DNA of 64,000 nucleotides from contig CM068382.1 of assembly GCA_034770075.1 (NCBI GenBank), forward strand, positions 15,341,929 through 15,405,928. The letters run 5' to 3'. This document shows, piece by piece, positions 37,321 through 49,019 of the stretch; the stretch's first letter is position 1, and every line of letters begins with the position of its first letter. The notes under the pieces were generated by a model. That model did no database searches. It saw nothing but the letters and a program-made list of their open reading frames with translations, and was not told the origin of the DNA. The position numbers were made by a program, and so were the translations under genes. Source of the stretch: Aralia elata (Eukaryota > Streptophyta > Magnoliopsida > Apiales > Araliaceae).

Positions 37321-40300
37321 AAAATGACACAATATTTAAAATATAGTAAAAATACATATGCCAATTTTGCATTTTACTCGGCAGGGGCCGGGTATGCCCT
37401 CTTGTTTTTTTGAATTGTAAGCGCGGGTTATACTGTCTTTTGTCCAACATTTATTTTCGTTTTTTTGGGTGGTCTTCTCAAATAGAAAATGGTTAGGAGT
37501 AGGAGATTATTACCTCGTAGGCCATGGCATGGCATTCATTGAAAGATTATTTATGATACTCCATGCATGACCATAGCTCGATGGAGCTTCCTCGAAAGGC
37601 TCGTGTGAGATATGGCTATCTTTGGGGAGGTTTGGGAGGGTAAAATATTAAATAAGTTGACAACTAAATAAATGTAAACAAATAATTAACTGTCCAACAC
37701 TTTTACTACAACCTCCTACATCATAGCAGCATCCCTCACCTTAATCTTCTATATATAAATATAGATGAAGCATTTACAAGCAGAAATTCTTAAAAAACAT
37801 AACTAGCAGAAAAATACTTTATTAGCCGACGTGATCCGAGCGACGTTTTGGTCTGTCGCCATAGGTCCGGTCCCGTCACTATACGCATTTAGCGAACGGA
37901 CAACATAATAGCAACTGACTTGTCGTTAATACATGTAACGACAGACCAGACTTATGACTGACGGATCAAACTGTCGTCCGGTCCGTCGGCTAAAGGATGT
38001 TCTGTTAGTTATGTTTTTTTAAGAGTTCTGTTTTGATTCTTAATCAATCTACTTAGAGGTTTGGTAGTCAAATATATAATAAGGGGTGTCATATATAGGC
38101 AGAAATAATATACTTATTGTTCAATAAGAGTAACTGATTTTGGGGTAAGATATGAAGTAAATTTGAATATTTATAAATTCGTTTTGTGGAAGGTTATGGG
38201 TAGGGCAAAGCGTACGTACTAAAAGACCACTCCCGAAAATGTTGGATGCTGAATAAGATATACTAACCAGAAGTTCAACTTTAGTCCCCGCTTTCGTTCC
38301 CTGATACAGTAAAAATGGATGCTTTGGTTCTCACCTGCAAAACTTGCCATGTTTAGGAGTAAGGTAAGATGGCAAAATCAGCTCCAACATTTCTCTACAA
38401 CCATCACTACATCCATTTCCTTGGTCACCATCAACAAATCTTCTTTATACATATAGGAACCAAGGAGAATGTTAATTACGCAATATTATATGCATGCTTT
38501 CGTGTTAATTGGTATTATGGCATGTGTAATGGTAATAACAGTATAGATATCACATTTTATATGTATTTGAAGTATACGTGTATAGATTAATCACGTTGTT
38601 TTGCGCCTTTAAAAATATCAGTTTAGTTAGACTCTATAATTACAGACCATAGCACTTTTCATTTTATAGAAAGGGCACATCTAGCTTTGCATATGTAAAC
38701 TTTTAAACATCTCTCATCATTAATGCTTTGCAAATACATGTGAATATTTTCACCAAATTATTTTTTATATTGATTTTGTCCGGGATTCTCTTGCATCTCA
38801 TCAATAGTAAGTAAGTATAGAAGAAAAGGAATTTGTAAAAACATAAATAAAAGTACGTATAAAAATATCAATTTCTTAAGATAGATTTAAATTGGATTGT
38901 AATAAATACAGTATACCTCGGATTGATTTTAATAATATATACCGAAAATTTTCGAAAAGACAATATTCTTGTCTGATTGGTCTCACTCACTTGGAAATGC
39001 AATCATGCTTGCTGCGAAGTTTTTAGTTTTAATTTTAAGTAAGGGCAAATAAAAATACAAACTGATGTGCTTGTTCAGTGTTGAAGATGTAGATGTGGGC
39101 TGGCTAGGGGACCACAAATGCCATCCTCTCCTTAAGGGCCTGTGCAAAATTTACAGTAAACTGGACAAACTAACTGGAATTAACACAAAGGTTTGAGCCA
39201 CCTAATTTATGTAGATTGAACTGTGAGGAGCAGAGTTTGTTGTCTTGTTTTTGTAACCAAGGGAGTTGGTTTAATACGTTTCATACTGCCTAATAAACTA
39301 TGCATATATAAATAGACTTAACGACCACTACTTTACAAGGAGTAGTCTATTCTACACAATAATCAATGTTTGGTATAAAAGCTTCACAAGTACTACTGTT
39401 TTTCCACCACATTGTTAAATGGTATTATAAATAATTGTGTAAGGTTTATGGTCTTCAACCCTTTGTCATAACGCACAGCTACGAAGCCTTGTTGATGTAC
39501 AAAAATCATATGCTTAATTAGTAGTAGCAGCAGCAGAGTGTGTGTATATATATAAAAATAAAATAGGGTTTTCAATCCATGACAACCGCTTGTTTAGGGG
39601 AACTAATATCCAGCAATCCGATCATCTCCATCAGTCTGATCAATATAAATTAAATGACTAAGTTATGAAAAAAAAATAGGCCCTAGCCGCTCAGTGGCAG
39701 GAACCAAGAACAATTTTAAATAGGGGGGTCAAAAATACAATCAAGTAAAAAAAATTTATTTATTGACTGCTTGAAATGTTTTCCGTCTTTCGGTTGTACG
39801 TACTGCGAAACGAGTCAACTGTAACATGCGGAGTCTGCAGACTGCAGAGTCCATGAACACTTGGAGTGGGCTTCTCCTCTAAATGTTTGAAAAATCACCA
39901 AAACAGCCCCAACACCCATGCCCAGGCCAAGCTCAACTGCTGTAGCGAATGTTTGCTGCCCAGATCAAAACACCTACCTTTGCCATTTTCTAGGTTTGCA
40001 GACCATACATTCAATTACAACCAACTGTTGGATAGTTTTGTAGATGGCATGACAAGCTATTTTTAAAAAATATAACCCCAGGCCAAAAACGGACCGTTTA
40101 AACAGGTTTTTACCAAGGCTTCAATCATGCCCTATTGGAGCAGATTTTTTTTACCAAGCCTAACTATGGTTCAAGTCTAAAAATTTTACTTTTAAACTTG
40201 TTTTAGCTTACCTAAACCACTTAATTACTTTATATTATTAGATGTATGAGAAGTTTCATTGCTCACATAACTTACCTAAATTCCTCCTATTTAAGTTTCG

Positions 40301-40859
40301 AACAGTCTCTAATAGGAATATTTTACCCAACTATCTTATATGCATGTATGTATTTAAATGGCATAATTCATAGACCATGTAATAGGATGCTTCAAACCCA
40401 TGTTTTCCTCCCTTGATTACTCTGCACAAAAACAACAACTAATCTCCTGCTAAATAAACTACGACGGGGGGCCAATCAACAGTTCAAGCACAACAATTAG
40501 ATCAATATACACTTATGTATGTTACTTAAAATCTTCAATGAACACGAATGAAATGGAATAAGGGTACCTTTTTTTGCTTATAATCTACTTTAATCTTTCA
40601 TTGTGATTCCTGTTATAGGTTTATGGTAGACTGAATCCATGTCGTAACCAGTCCCCTCATAACGCCAAAAATGAATTTAATTTCCTCCCCATGTCCAAAA
40701 GCAAAGCTTCAATTTCTTCTAGTAGACCTTGGTGAAAATTATTTAACAAGAATTGAAGAATTCTTTGCGTTATGTGGCTTATGTAGTAGGTAGTAGGAAG
40801 AGTTTAAACTTGAATTGGTTTGTGGAATGAAAGAGTTAGAGAATGAGAAAGCAGACTCG
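37321..40859. other. Intergenic sequence
   Basis: No gene recognised. Contains the CACTA-like fragment at 37828-37996. Open frames at 38369, 39393 and 39866 have no family motifs. Confidence 0.5.
37828..37996. mobile_element. CACTA-like subterminal repeat fragment
   Basis: Inverted CGACGTTTTGGTCTGTCGCC and ACTGTCGTCCGGTCCGTCGG blocks flank TAGCGAACGGAC and GACGGATCAAACTGTCG. The words are shared with 21662-21735, in part with one-base differences, so this is another copy of the same family. Confidence 0.55.
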
Positions 40860-41230
40860 GGTAACACTAGAACTCTAATTTAATGTTTCGCATGTCGGCA
40901 CCGGGCGGTAACATCGGAAGACCAGGGTACCAGTGGGTTCAGGTGGACACCCTCGACCCGGGGGGGGGGGGGGGCCCCCTGGTTTTCCGCCTCTGCATGC
41001 CGCTATAAAAAGTTTGTAGCGGCAGTCGACAATCAACCCTGTAACGGCATGTTGATTTACCTCAAAGAGCCCCGCTTAGTCCATACACACAACAACTCCT
41101 TTTAGGCAAACAAACGGGTCAAATAAAAAAATAATTAAATGAGTGAGACAATTTTCGAGACTCATATGCCACTACAAACAAGTTGTTAAGCGACAACGGC
41201 AAGCTCATACTTCATGTTACATATCATTCC
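40860..41230. other. GC-rich island with a 15-G homopolymer
   Basis: A local rise in G+C within AT-rich sequence. 40960-40974 is fifteen G in a row, preceded by CCC and followed by CCCCC. Beyond it, TGCCGCTATAAAAAG and TTTGTAGCGGCAG form a short inverted repeat (40999-41026). No protein is recognisable in any frame. Confidence 0.6.
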
Positions 41231-41337
41231 TTCATTCTTTCATGTTTGCATTCATTATTCATTATTTAATTTAATTATTATTGTTTGTTGTTGTTATATT
41301 ATTAGGTATTAATATTAACAACAACTACAACAATAAA

Positions 41338-41351
41338 GCAATAACACCACC

Positions 41352-41382
<31 letters not shown>

Positions 41383-41437
41383 CATCAACAACAACAACAA
41401 CTAACAACAACAATAATAATAATAATAATAATAATAA
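41338..41437. repeat. Compound (ACA)n/(AAT)n microsatellite
   Basis: About ten CAA/ACA units, a degenerate ACA stretch, then about nine AAT units. The frame across it (41281-41469) encodes only Thr, Asn and Ile runs and is not a gene. Confidence 0.85.
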
Positions 41438-41889
41438 ATCACATGATACGAATAATGAATGCTACATGAAACAATAAAGAATGGGAATGCAACATGAAGA
41501 TGACTTGTCGCCACGCCAGCTATACACTTGTAGCTTCATATAGGGTTTTGGTAAATTGGCTTCCACTCATTATTATTCTTTATTTGACCTGCTTGACCAA
41601 ATGACGTCTTTAGTAAATTAACATTTATATAGAGCGATATTGACCAAGATGGGCTCTTTTGTAAAATAACATGCCCGCTACAGTTGGATGTCCACGAACG
41701 TTACATACGGTATACAACCTTTTTTTTAATCTTAGCCCTTATTTATAGTTGATCAACGATGAAAGATGATGGTTTGCTGAAATAATTTTCCTAACAATAC
41801 GGTTTTGCCATCAAATTGGAAATATATATATATAAAAATATATCTATAATATATAATATTGGAGAAGAATGAACCACATAAAACGTTAG

Positions 41890-42671
41890 TTATGGGCACT
41901 TGTTTCAATCTGTAAACTGTGATCCACACTGTCCTAAATAAGAAATTCCAAGGGTTGGGCGTGGCTCCCTCTTAAGCGGCCAGCCAAAATTTTTTCATGT
42001 TGGGCCGCTACTCCCGCTAGCGGCCAGGCCAAAACGTGGTCAGTTTTGACTGGCTGCTATAGAGGGAAGTAAGCGACCAACATGAAAGTTAGTAAAAATC
42101 TTTGGCTTTCTCTGTTCGGACAAAAGTCAACAATACTCTCACCTTAGTTTAGATTTAAATAGTTTTAATTATAGTAAAAATATTTAGAGTTTAAATTTTA
42201 AACAATCAAATTATCACAAATAATTCACAATGTTAAATTATATTTACATAAAAAAATTATATTACAAAATATTTTATACAAAAAAATTACATTGATATAA
42301 TTTGACAAATTTTATACAAATAAATACATTAACTAGTTTCAATGTATTTATTTGTATAAAATATTTTGGTACTATAATTTTTTTATGTAAGAGATTTAAC
42401 ATTGTGAATTTATTGTGATAATTTGATTGTTTAAAATTTAAACTATAAATATATTATATATTAGAAAACTAATGTAAATCTAAACTAAGGTAAAGTGTAT
42501 TTTAAAGACTTTTGTGCTGAAAAGGAAGAGCCATAACTTATTTCGTACGAACTTTCATGTTGGCTGGTCCGCAAGAGTGAATGAAGCGGATCCGTGCCCA
42601 CGCTCAACCCTTGGATCTTATTGTTTGGAACGCACGCTGGATCACAGTTTAGATAAAAATAGTGCCCATAA
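41890..42671. mobile_element. Long inverted-repeat (fold-back) element, 782 bp
   Basis: The outer ends TTATGGGCACT and AGTGCCCATAA are exact inverts, and similarity continues inwards along nearly the whole element. Matching blocks include AAACTGTGATCCA, CCAAGGGTTG, CAACATGAAAGTT, ACCTTAGTTTAGATTTA, TTTAAACAATCAAATTATCA and CACAATGTTAAAT. The centre is ATACAAATAAATACATT, a 10-base loop, then its exact complement (42314-42357). The left arm is about 110 bp longer because of a GC-rich insert with AGCGGCC motifs (about 41978-42075). Long-TIR fold-back structure suggests a Mutator-like or unclassified MITE; transcripts would be double-stranded RNA precursors. Confidence 0.75.
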
Positions 42672-45085
42672 GCGTAACTTTTTTGGTGGATCATTCTCCT
42701 ATATAAATATATATACTATATATAGATATATATATATATATATATAAAAGCTATATATATATAAAATATATATTATAATATCCGAAACGTACTGTATAAT
42801 AATTTAGCCCCCTTATGACTAGTCGATATGGCCCTAGGGAATTGTGTCATACGATAATCTAAAATAACTTTTTCATAAGACCTTAACAGAATCCAATAAA
42901 TTTAAATGAATCTTATAATAAAGTAGGAGTATCCTTGGTTTTTGTTTTAAGTTAAGTGAATTGGTAGTTTTGCGATGACAATGGATCTTTTTAACAAAAG
43001 CTAGATTTGTCATTCATCCACAAGAAATGGTATATATTGGGTACTGTAATTATACTATGTCACACAAACTCCATTGCACAAATTTGTTGGAATATCAAAT
43101 TTCTTTATTTCGTTTTGCAATATCGTTTTTTCAACATGAATAGTACGTCTCCCAGATTTTAGATGTGAAAATTGAAATTAGAGATTTCTTATAAACTAAC
43201 AATTGACTGTGTTAAAGTAATAATAACCCTTAATCATCATCTATAACTAAAGATTAAACTATCCAAATAAAAATATCATCAATAAAAATATAATCTAATA
43301 TCATTAATATAACCTCAAGTAAAATTGTACTTAGCCTTTGACGATTTGCGAATACAATGTATATATATATATATGAGTTTATATGTAGGAGTTATACAGC
43401 TAGTGTTAGTGCACAGTCTTAGCTATAACGAAACGACGGTTTCATCTTAACGACGGGTTGAACCGTCGCTATAGCCCAAAAAAAATCGTCGCTATAGAAT
43501 CGAAACTATGCAGTACCAGAGTTGTGTGCCTTATTATATTTTTCCTTATATATAGAGGGTTATATGTAAGTTACAATCAGTTGTGTAGCGTATTGCCAGT
43601 TTTATGCCGACGATTTTTTTTGGGCTCTAAAGCGACCGGTGAATCGTTGCTATAATAGCCCAAAAAAAACCGTCGCTTATATGCCGACAGTGCACGACAC
43701 ACGACTGGTAAAATCAACTGTGGTGTTGCGAATCTTAATAAAATAGAGGATCAGAATGATGTTGCAAAAAGCTGATTGATAGTCACCATTTATTATGGAT
43801 CCCAACTATTCTCTATTTTATATACTCGTTGGAAACCGGAAGTACACGATAAGTTGTCTAGTTCTCAAGGTGGGCAGAATTGTGACAAATCCTGTCTACA
43901 TCAACTAAAGAAAAATTATATAATCAAACTAAAAGCAATTAAGAAATTAGTATTAGAATATCATTTCTTAGTGTTAATCAAAGGTTAAACCAGGGATCCA
44001 AAATGGTCCGGAGACCGAAACCGAACTTACTTGTTTGTTACCTGGGGCCGCTGGTGTCTCCAAAATTTGGTTTTTAGACACGATCAATTATGTACTCTAC
44101 TCTACAAATCAAAGGGTTTAGTGACGCCACACCTATTAATTATACCTTTTAACCTGAAGTTTTGTACTGTAAACTACCCGGTGGCGTATTGGTTCGTGTA
44201 CACCCACTTTGGGGAACACTAGATCCTGTTTTTGCTTGAAGATAAATCGACACCTACTTTTAGCATTTTAATGACAATATACATTATATTACTGAGTAGG
44301 GCATGTGGCAACATTTTCTAGGGGTTTAATTAGAGCTTTAAGGTTTAATTAATTAGGAATTTAATTAATTTGGGGTGTAAACGAGCTCATAAAACGGAGA
44401 ATTACCATTAAATCCTTCCACATAACATCTCAATAAATAATAGTAGGCTTGACCATGTTTTGAAGATTTATTTTTAACCCAATAAAAAAAAAAAAGTCAA
44501 TATGGAGTATGTATTTTGAATCATTAAGTTGCAAAGAAAATCTATTTTCACTACATTGTATAGGAGGGGGAGGGGGATGTGAAACATTTATGCAGTTGGT
44601 TGAAGACTTAATATATTTGTTTACTAATAATGTAATTCAAGTTTGAAAGAGTAAATTATTATTCATCAATTAATTAGGCTACAATTTTTATTGCTGAAAA
44701 ATAATTGTCGAGTTTCATCATCACATATATCATATTTAGCGTAGCGAATCAATTGTTACAACTAGGGTGCTTTGGTAAGCGATTAGGCAAGAATTAAACA
44801 TGAAAGAATAAAGATATCGGGATATAGAAAAATAATTTCCAAAAAAAATGACGCCAGAGGGTCTTCATGGAATGTTATAGAAACACAAGGCATTGGGCAC
44901 TGTATATATAAAGAAGTCTCCCTAAAAAAAAAAACTAAAATATCAATATATTGAATTTTAAAAACAATTATTCGATGAAACCTGAAATCGAATTGTCCCA
45001 CAATCTATAAACGACACTTGGGCCACTAATGGCTTTAAAAGGTCGACCATTAACCAAATAAAAATTGAATAATATGGACACAAAT
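42672..45085. other. Intergenic sequence up to the assembly gap
   Basis: TA-rich microsatellite sequence at 42700-42780, then AT-rich DNA with the CGACGG-containing repeat at 43430-43690. No gene recognised. Confidence 0.5.
43430..43690. mobile_element. MITE-like fragment with AACCGTCGCTATAGCCCAAA repeats
   Basis: CCGTCGCTATAGCCCAAAAA at about 43467 recurs inverted near 43611-43640 (CGACGATTTTTTTTGGGCTC) and again in direct orientation near 43645-43676. CGACGG/CCGTCG words link it to the CACTA-like fragments at 21.7 and 37.9 kb. Confidence 0.5.
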
Positions 45086-45185
45086 NNNNNNNNNNNNNNN
45101 NNNNNNNNNNNNNNNNNNNNNNNNNNNNNNNNNNNNNNNNNNNNNNNNNNNNNNNNNNNNNNNNNNNNNNNNNNNNNNNNNNNNN
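45086..45185. other. Assembly gap of exactly 100 N
   Basis: One hundred consecutive N, the conventional spacer for a gap of unknown length at a scaffold join. True distance and adjacency across it are not established, so the left 45 kb and right 19 kb may not be neighbours as drawn. Confidence 0.97.
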
Positions 45186-47962
45186 AGAAAAGAAATACAT
45201 AACCCACTCTAGCTAGGCCTCGAACAACTTTGAAAGAGAAAGAAAGCTTTTGAATAAAGAATGCTAAAGACTAATCTCCAATTATGGATTTGCATTTCTA
45301 AACTTATACCTAAATTTTGATATCAAAATGTTTTTTTTTTTTTTTTAAAAAAAGGTTATGACTAAGTGTGTCGATAATATATTCTTTTGAACAAAATGTC
45401 TATAATAAATTCCAATTGCATTGCAAGTTAGAAATTAATAGAACTTTCATTTTCTGTATGTATGAGAAGCAATACCAGCCTCACTTTTTAATACAACATT
45501 TTGGCGGATGGTTTATGCTAAAATTTGTGTACAATGTGTCGTTTATATAATTACGTACTATTAGCTCAAAATAAGTCTTTGTATTTTTTGGTTTGATAAA
45601 TACGGTGGGAGTACTAATTATCACTAATGCTACTCGGGTTTTCCATTTTTGGTTTCTAAATTAGTTTGATCAATTAGATGGTCTTTCTTAATTAATCTTC
45701 ACATGACCCAACGAAAGACTAAATAAAATAAAATATAATTACAGAAATTAAATTTATATAAGCTTTGCAATTACAACCGAATTCACAGGCTGAATACACT
45801 AACTAAGCATCCACAAATATTTTTTAAATAAAATTTGAATAATAAGAGTTGTTTTTCATAATACTAACCTTAAGAGACCTATTTATACTGGTCTAAATTT
45901 TAAAAAATAAATAAAATTCAATAAACTTAAAAAGTAAACCCAAAACATAAACAGACCCAAAAATAATTAAACCTACTAACTAGACTAATCCCTAATTAAT
46001 AAATAAATAATATAACAAATATTTAAAATTATCTATATATACTGAAAAACATAAATTATAACAATTTTTAAACGAATACTCTTTTCCTCCTGTGTCCACC
46101 CACAACCCCAAGTTTTGGGTTTTCTTAATTAAATATAACAAACCAATATTAATTAGTTTAGTTGATGCATAATTAAGACTCTTAAGATTAATCAGTTTTG
46201 AACCTTTTAATGACCTTTATTAAATGAAGGGTAACCGAAAGTGTAGTTGATTGACTTGATTGATAGGTAGCTTTTTTCTAGAAAAGTGAAAGCCAAGGAA
46301 AACTCTTGTTTTTTTTGGTAGTGATGAGTACAACACCAATAAATAGTGTAGGTATGGAAATGGTATGATACATCACTTATATTTCAAGCTAAGAAATTAA
46401 ACTACGCAATCTACGTTACAAAGACACACACAAGAAGTATAAATAATTGAACCACATGTTTAGAATATTGAATCACATTTTAGCTTCCTATACACTTTTC
46501 CCCGTGTACTATGATATTATAATGTATAAAATCAACTGCACTATATCACCAACGGGATACAATTAAGCCTGGACAACGAAGCGGGTATAAAAAAAATTTT
46601 GTTGAGTTCGATGAAATTGTCACAAGCATAGATATAACACCTAAAATAAAATGAATAATGAGCAAAATAAAATTACTCTTTAAAATGGAAAATTTACGAC
46701 CATCCTCTTTCATCGCATCTCTCTTTCTTAAACATGATTAATAATACATCATGCTCATTCGGTTAATCTTTTTGTAAACTATTTTGTTGGTGTATTATTA
46801 TTCTATTATTACAATTTGAACTAAATGAATGAAATTAAGGTACCAATGTAATAGAGAAGGAAATACAATAAAGAAAGAAAAAAATCATATCCACCTCCAC
46901 GATTAAAAAAAAATAAAAATATATTTTCAGTTGACAACCAGAAAAATGAATCATTTTAATCGATAGAATACAACCAAACATGTTATTATTTCATTTCATA
47001 ATACGGGGCATACCATTCTCCTTTTGATTCATGCAATTATATTTCAAAAGCAGCACACACACATAATATATATATATATATAAATGTAATTAAATTAAGA
47101 ACTCATCTCCTATCATCATGATGTGGCAAAGGCGTTGGTGGTTATTTTGATATTTCAGTGCCCTATGCAGAGAAGAAATCAGTGCATTTATTATACCGTT
47201 CCGATGCTTTAATATTCATTTCCATTTCTGAGTTCTTGTATTTTGGCGGTTATTTGTCCAATAACATTTGGCGCTCAATTTTCCTTTCAGCCTTTCGGTT
47301 CAGGTATTTACAACAAACCATTCTTTTCTTTACTTGGTGCAATTAAGAAAAATATCAAAGAATATCTTTATCTTCCCTTTTATCACCTGCCTTTTAAATT
47401 TATATATTTCAGTCAGCACATGAAGTAATATAAGGATATCACTTGGCAGTCATTGGCAAACGAGATTGAAAATGGAGATTGTTGGATTTTTGTTTATAAA
47501 AAACGTATTTATCTATTTGTTTAATTGTATTTAATTATGTTTGTACATTTATATTTATTATTTAAAGTACATTATTCATCATTCATTAAATGGTTCAATT
47601 TATGTTTGTTTATTTAAGTTTCCATATTATATATAATTATGGTTTATGTGTATAAATAAATATTATACACAGAAGATATAAATCATATGTAGTATAGAAA
47701 TAAAAAAACATAATGGATTATAACCTATAATGAGGTTAGAAGATATTATCATGTAGGTTATAAGTACTTTAAACAGAGATGATTTTTCTTAATCATTGAT
47801 AAATCTTGAGAAGTTGGACTTTCTAATTAAAGTACTTGTTCATTAACCGTGTGCATTAAAACAGATCACTATGATAAATATTTTATTTATAAAATAATTC
47901 ACATAAAATACTAATTTGTGAAATGTTCTTAATTTTTGGAAATAATAATGGATTTAATATTG

Positions 47963-48002
<40 letters not shown>

Positions 48003-49019
48003 TTGATTTTCTAATAGAAGTGAGATTACATTATGTTAATTAATACCTCAGAAATGGCGATTAATATATTTAATTAATATTATGAAATATTATTATTGTC
48101 AAAACATCTATAAGATTTTTTCATAAAATAATTTATCAATTGATAATTTTCGTATTCTGCTTCTCCCTTTCAGCTTAGAAAAAACATAGTTAAGGGTTTT
48201 TTAAAAGGGTGTTTTGGAGGCCCACACTCCATGTTCAACATAAATTCATAGGAGAAAATTAAAGATTTTAAGGATATTAGAGACAATATGGATTTTCAAA
48301 ATGCGCTAATCCAATAAAGCACAAGGTAACAAATTCATAACATTGTATCGTTTCGTATAAAAACTATAAAAATGATCCCAGGTTTTAATATTATTATTTT
48401 TTTAAAACCTATTTTCTAAATACTTTTTTCCAACAGAGATACCCAAGTCCTTGTAAATTATGATAATTTTTGCGAAGGAAGACTCAACAATTAAGCAAGG
48501 TTGTTTATTTCAACAAGACAATCAGCAGGGGGATTATTTCATTCGATGATAACTTGTCCCCTGAGCTTTTACAAATGAACAACTTTTGAATAAAAGAAAA
48601 TGAAAATAAAAAACATATATCGAATGGAGGAGCACATTTTTTTGAGAAATTTTAAAATGACTAATACTCTGCCGCAGAGGTCTTATAAAGAATGCCATAT
48701 GCAGACATCACAATTCCGCTTTTAATTATCAATAAAAATAATAATGACAGGTTAATAAACTCGAATAATTACAACGAAGGAAGAGAATTAAGATGGAAAA
48801 CTTTCAAAGCTGTCTAATAAAATAACACCACCCTTTTGACAATTATATCCGGTCACCTTCACTCAGACAAAAGGCACTGATAATATCAAAATAACCACCA
48901 ATCAGCATCGCATTTGCCTCCCTTTTTATAATACAAGAACTCATCTCCTATCATCAATGTGGCGATCAACAAAGCGATTGCTAATTAACAAATCGCTTAA
49001 AAACTGCACTGTTTTGGTT
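45186..49019. other. Intergenic AT-rich sequence
   Basis: No gene recognised. Contains a (TA)n microsatellite at 47963-47998 and a repeated segment, AAGAACTCATCTCCTATCAT, at about 47097 and 48938. The frames at 47158 and 47243 show no family motifs. Confidence 0.5.
47963..47998. repeat. (TA)n microsatellite
   Basis: About 18 uninterrupted TA units. Confidence 0.9.

Noticed and set aside
41281..41469. Thr/Asn/Ile-rich protein
   Set aside because: Translation of a compound microsatellite.
44958..45207. Open frames crossing the N gap
   Set aside because: They exist only because N bases contain no stop codon.
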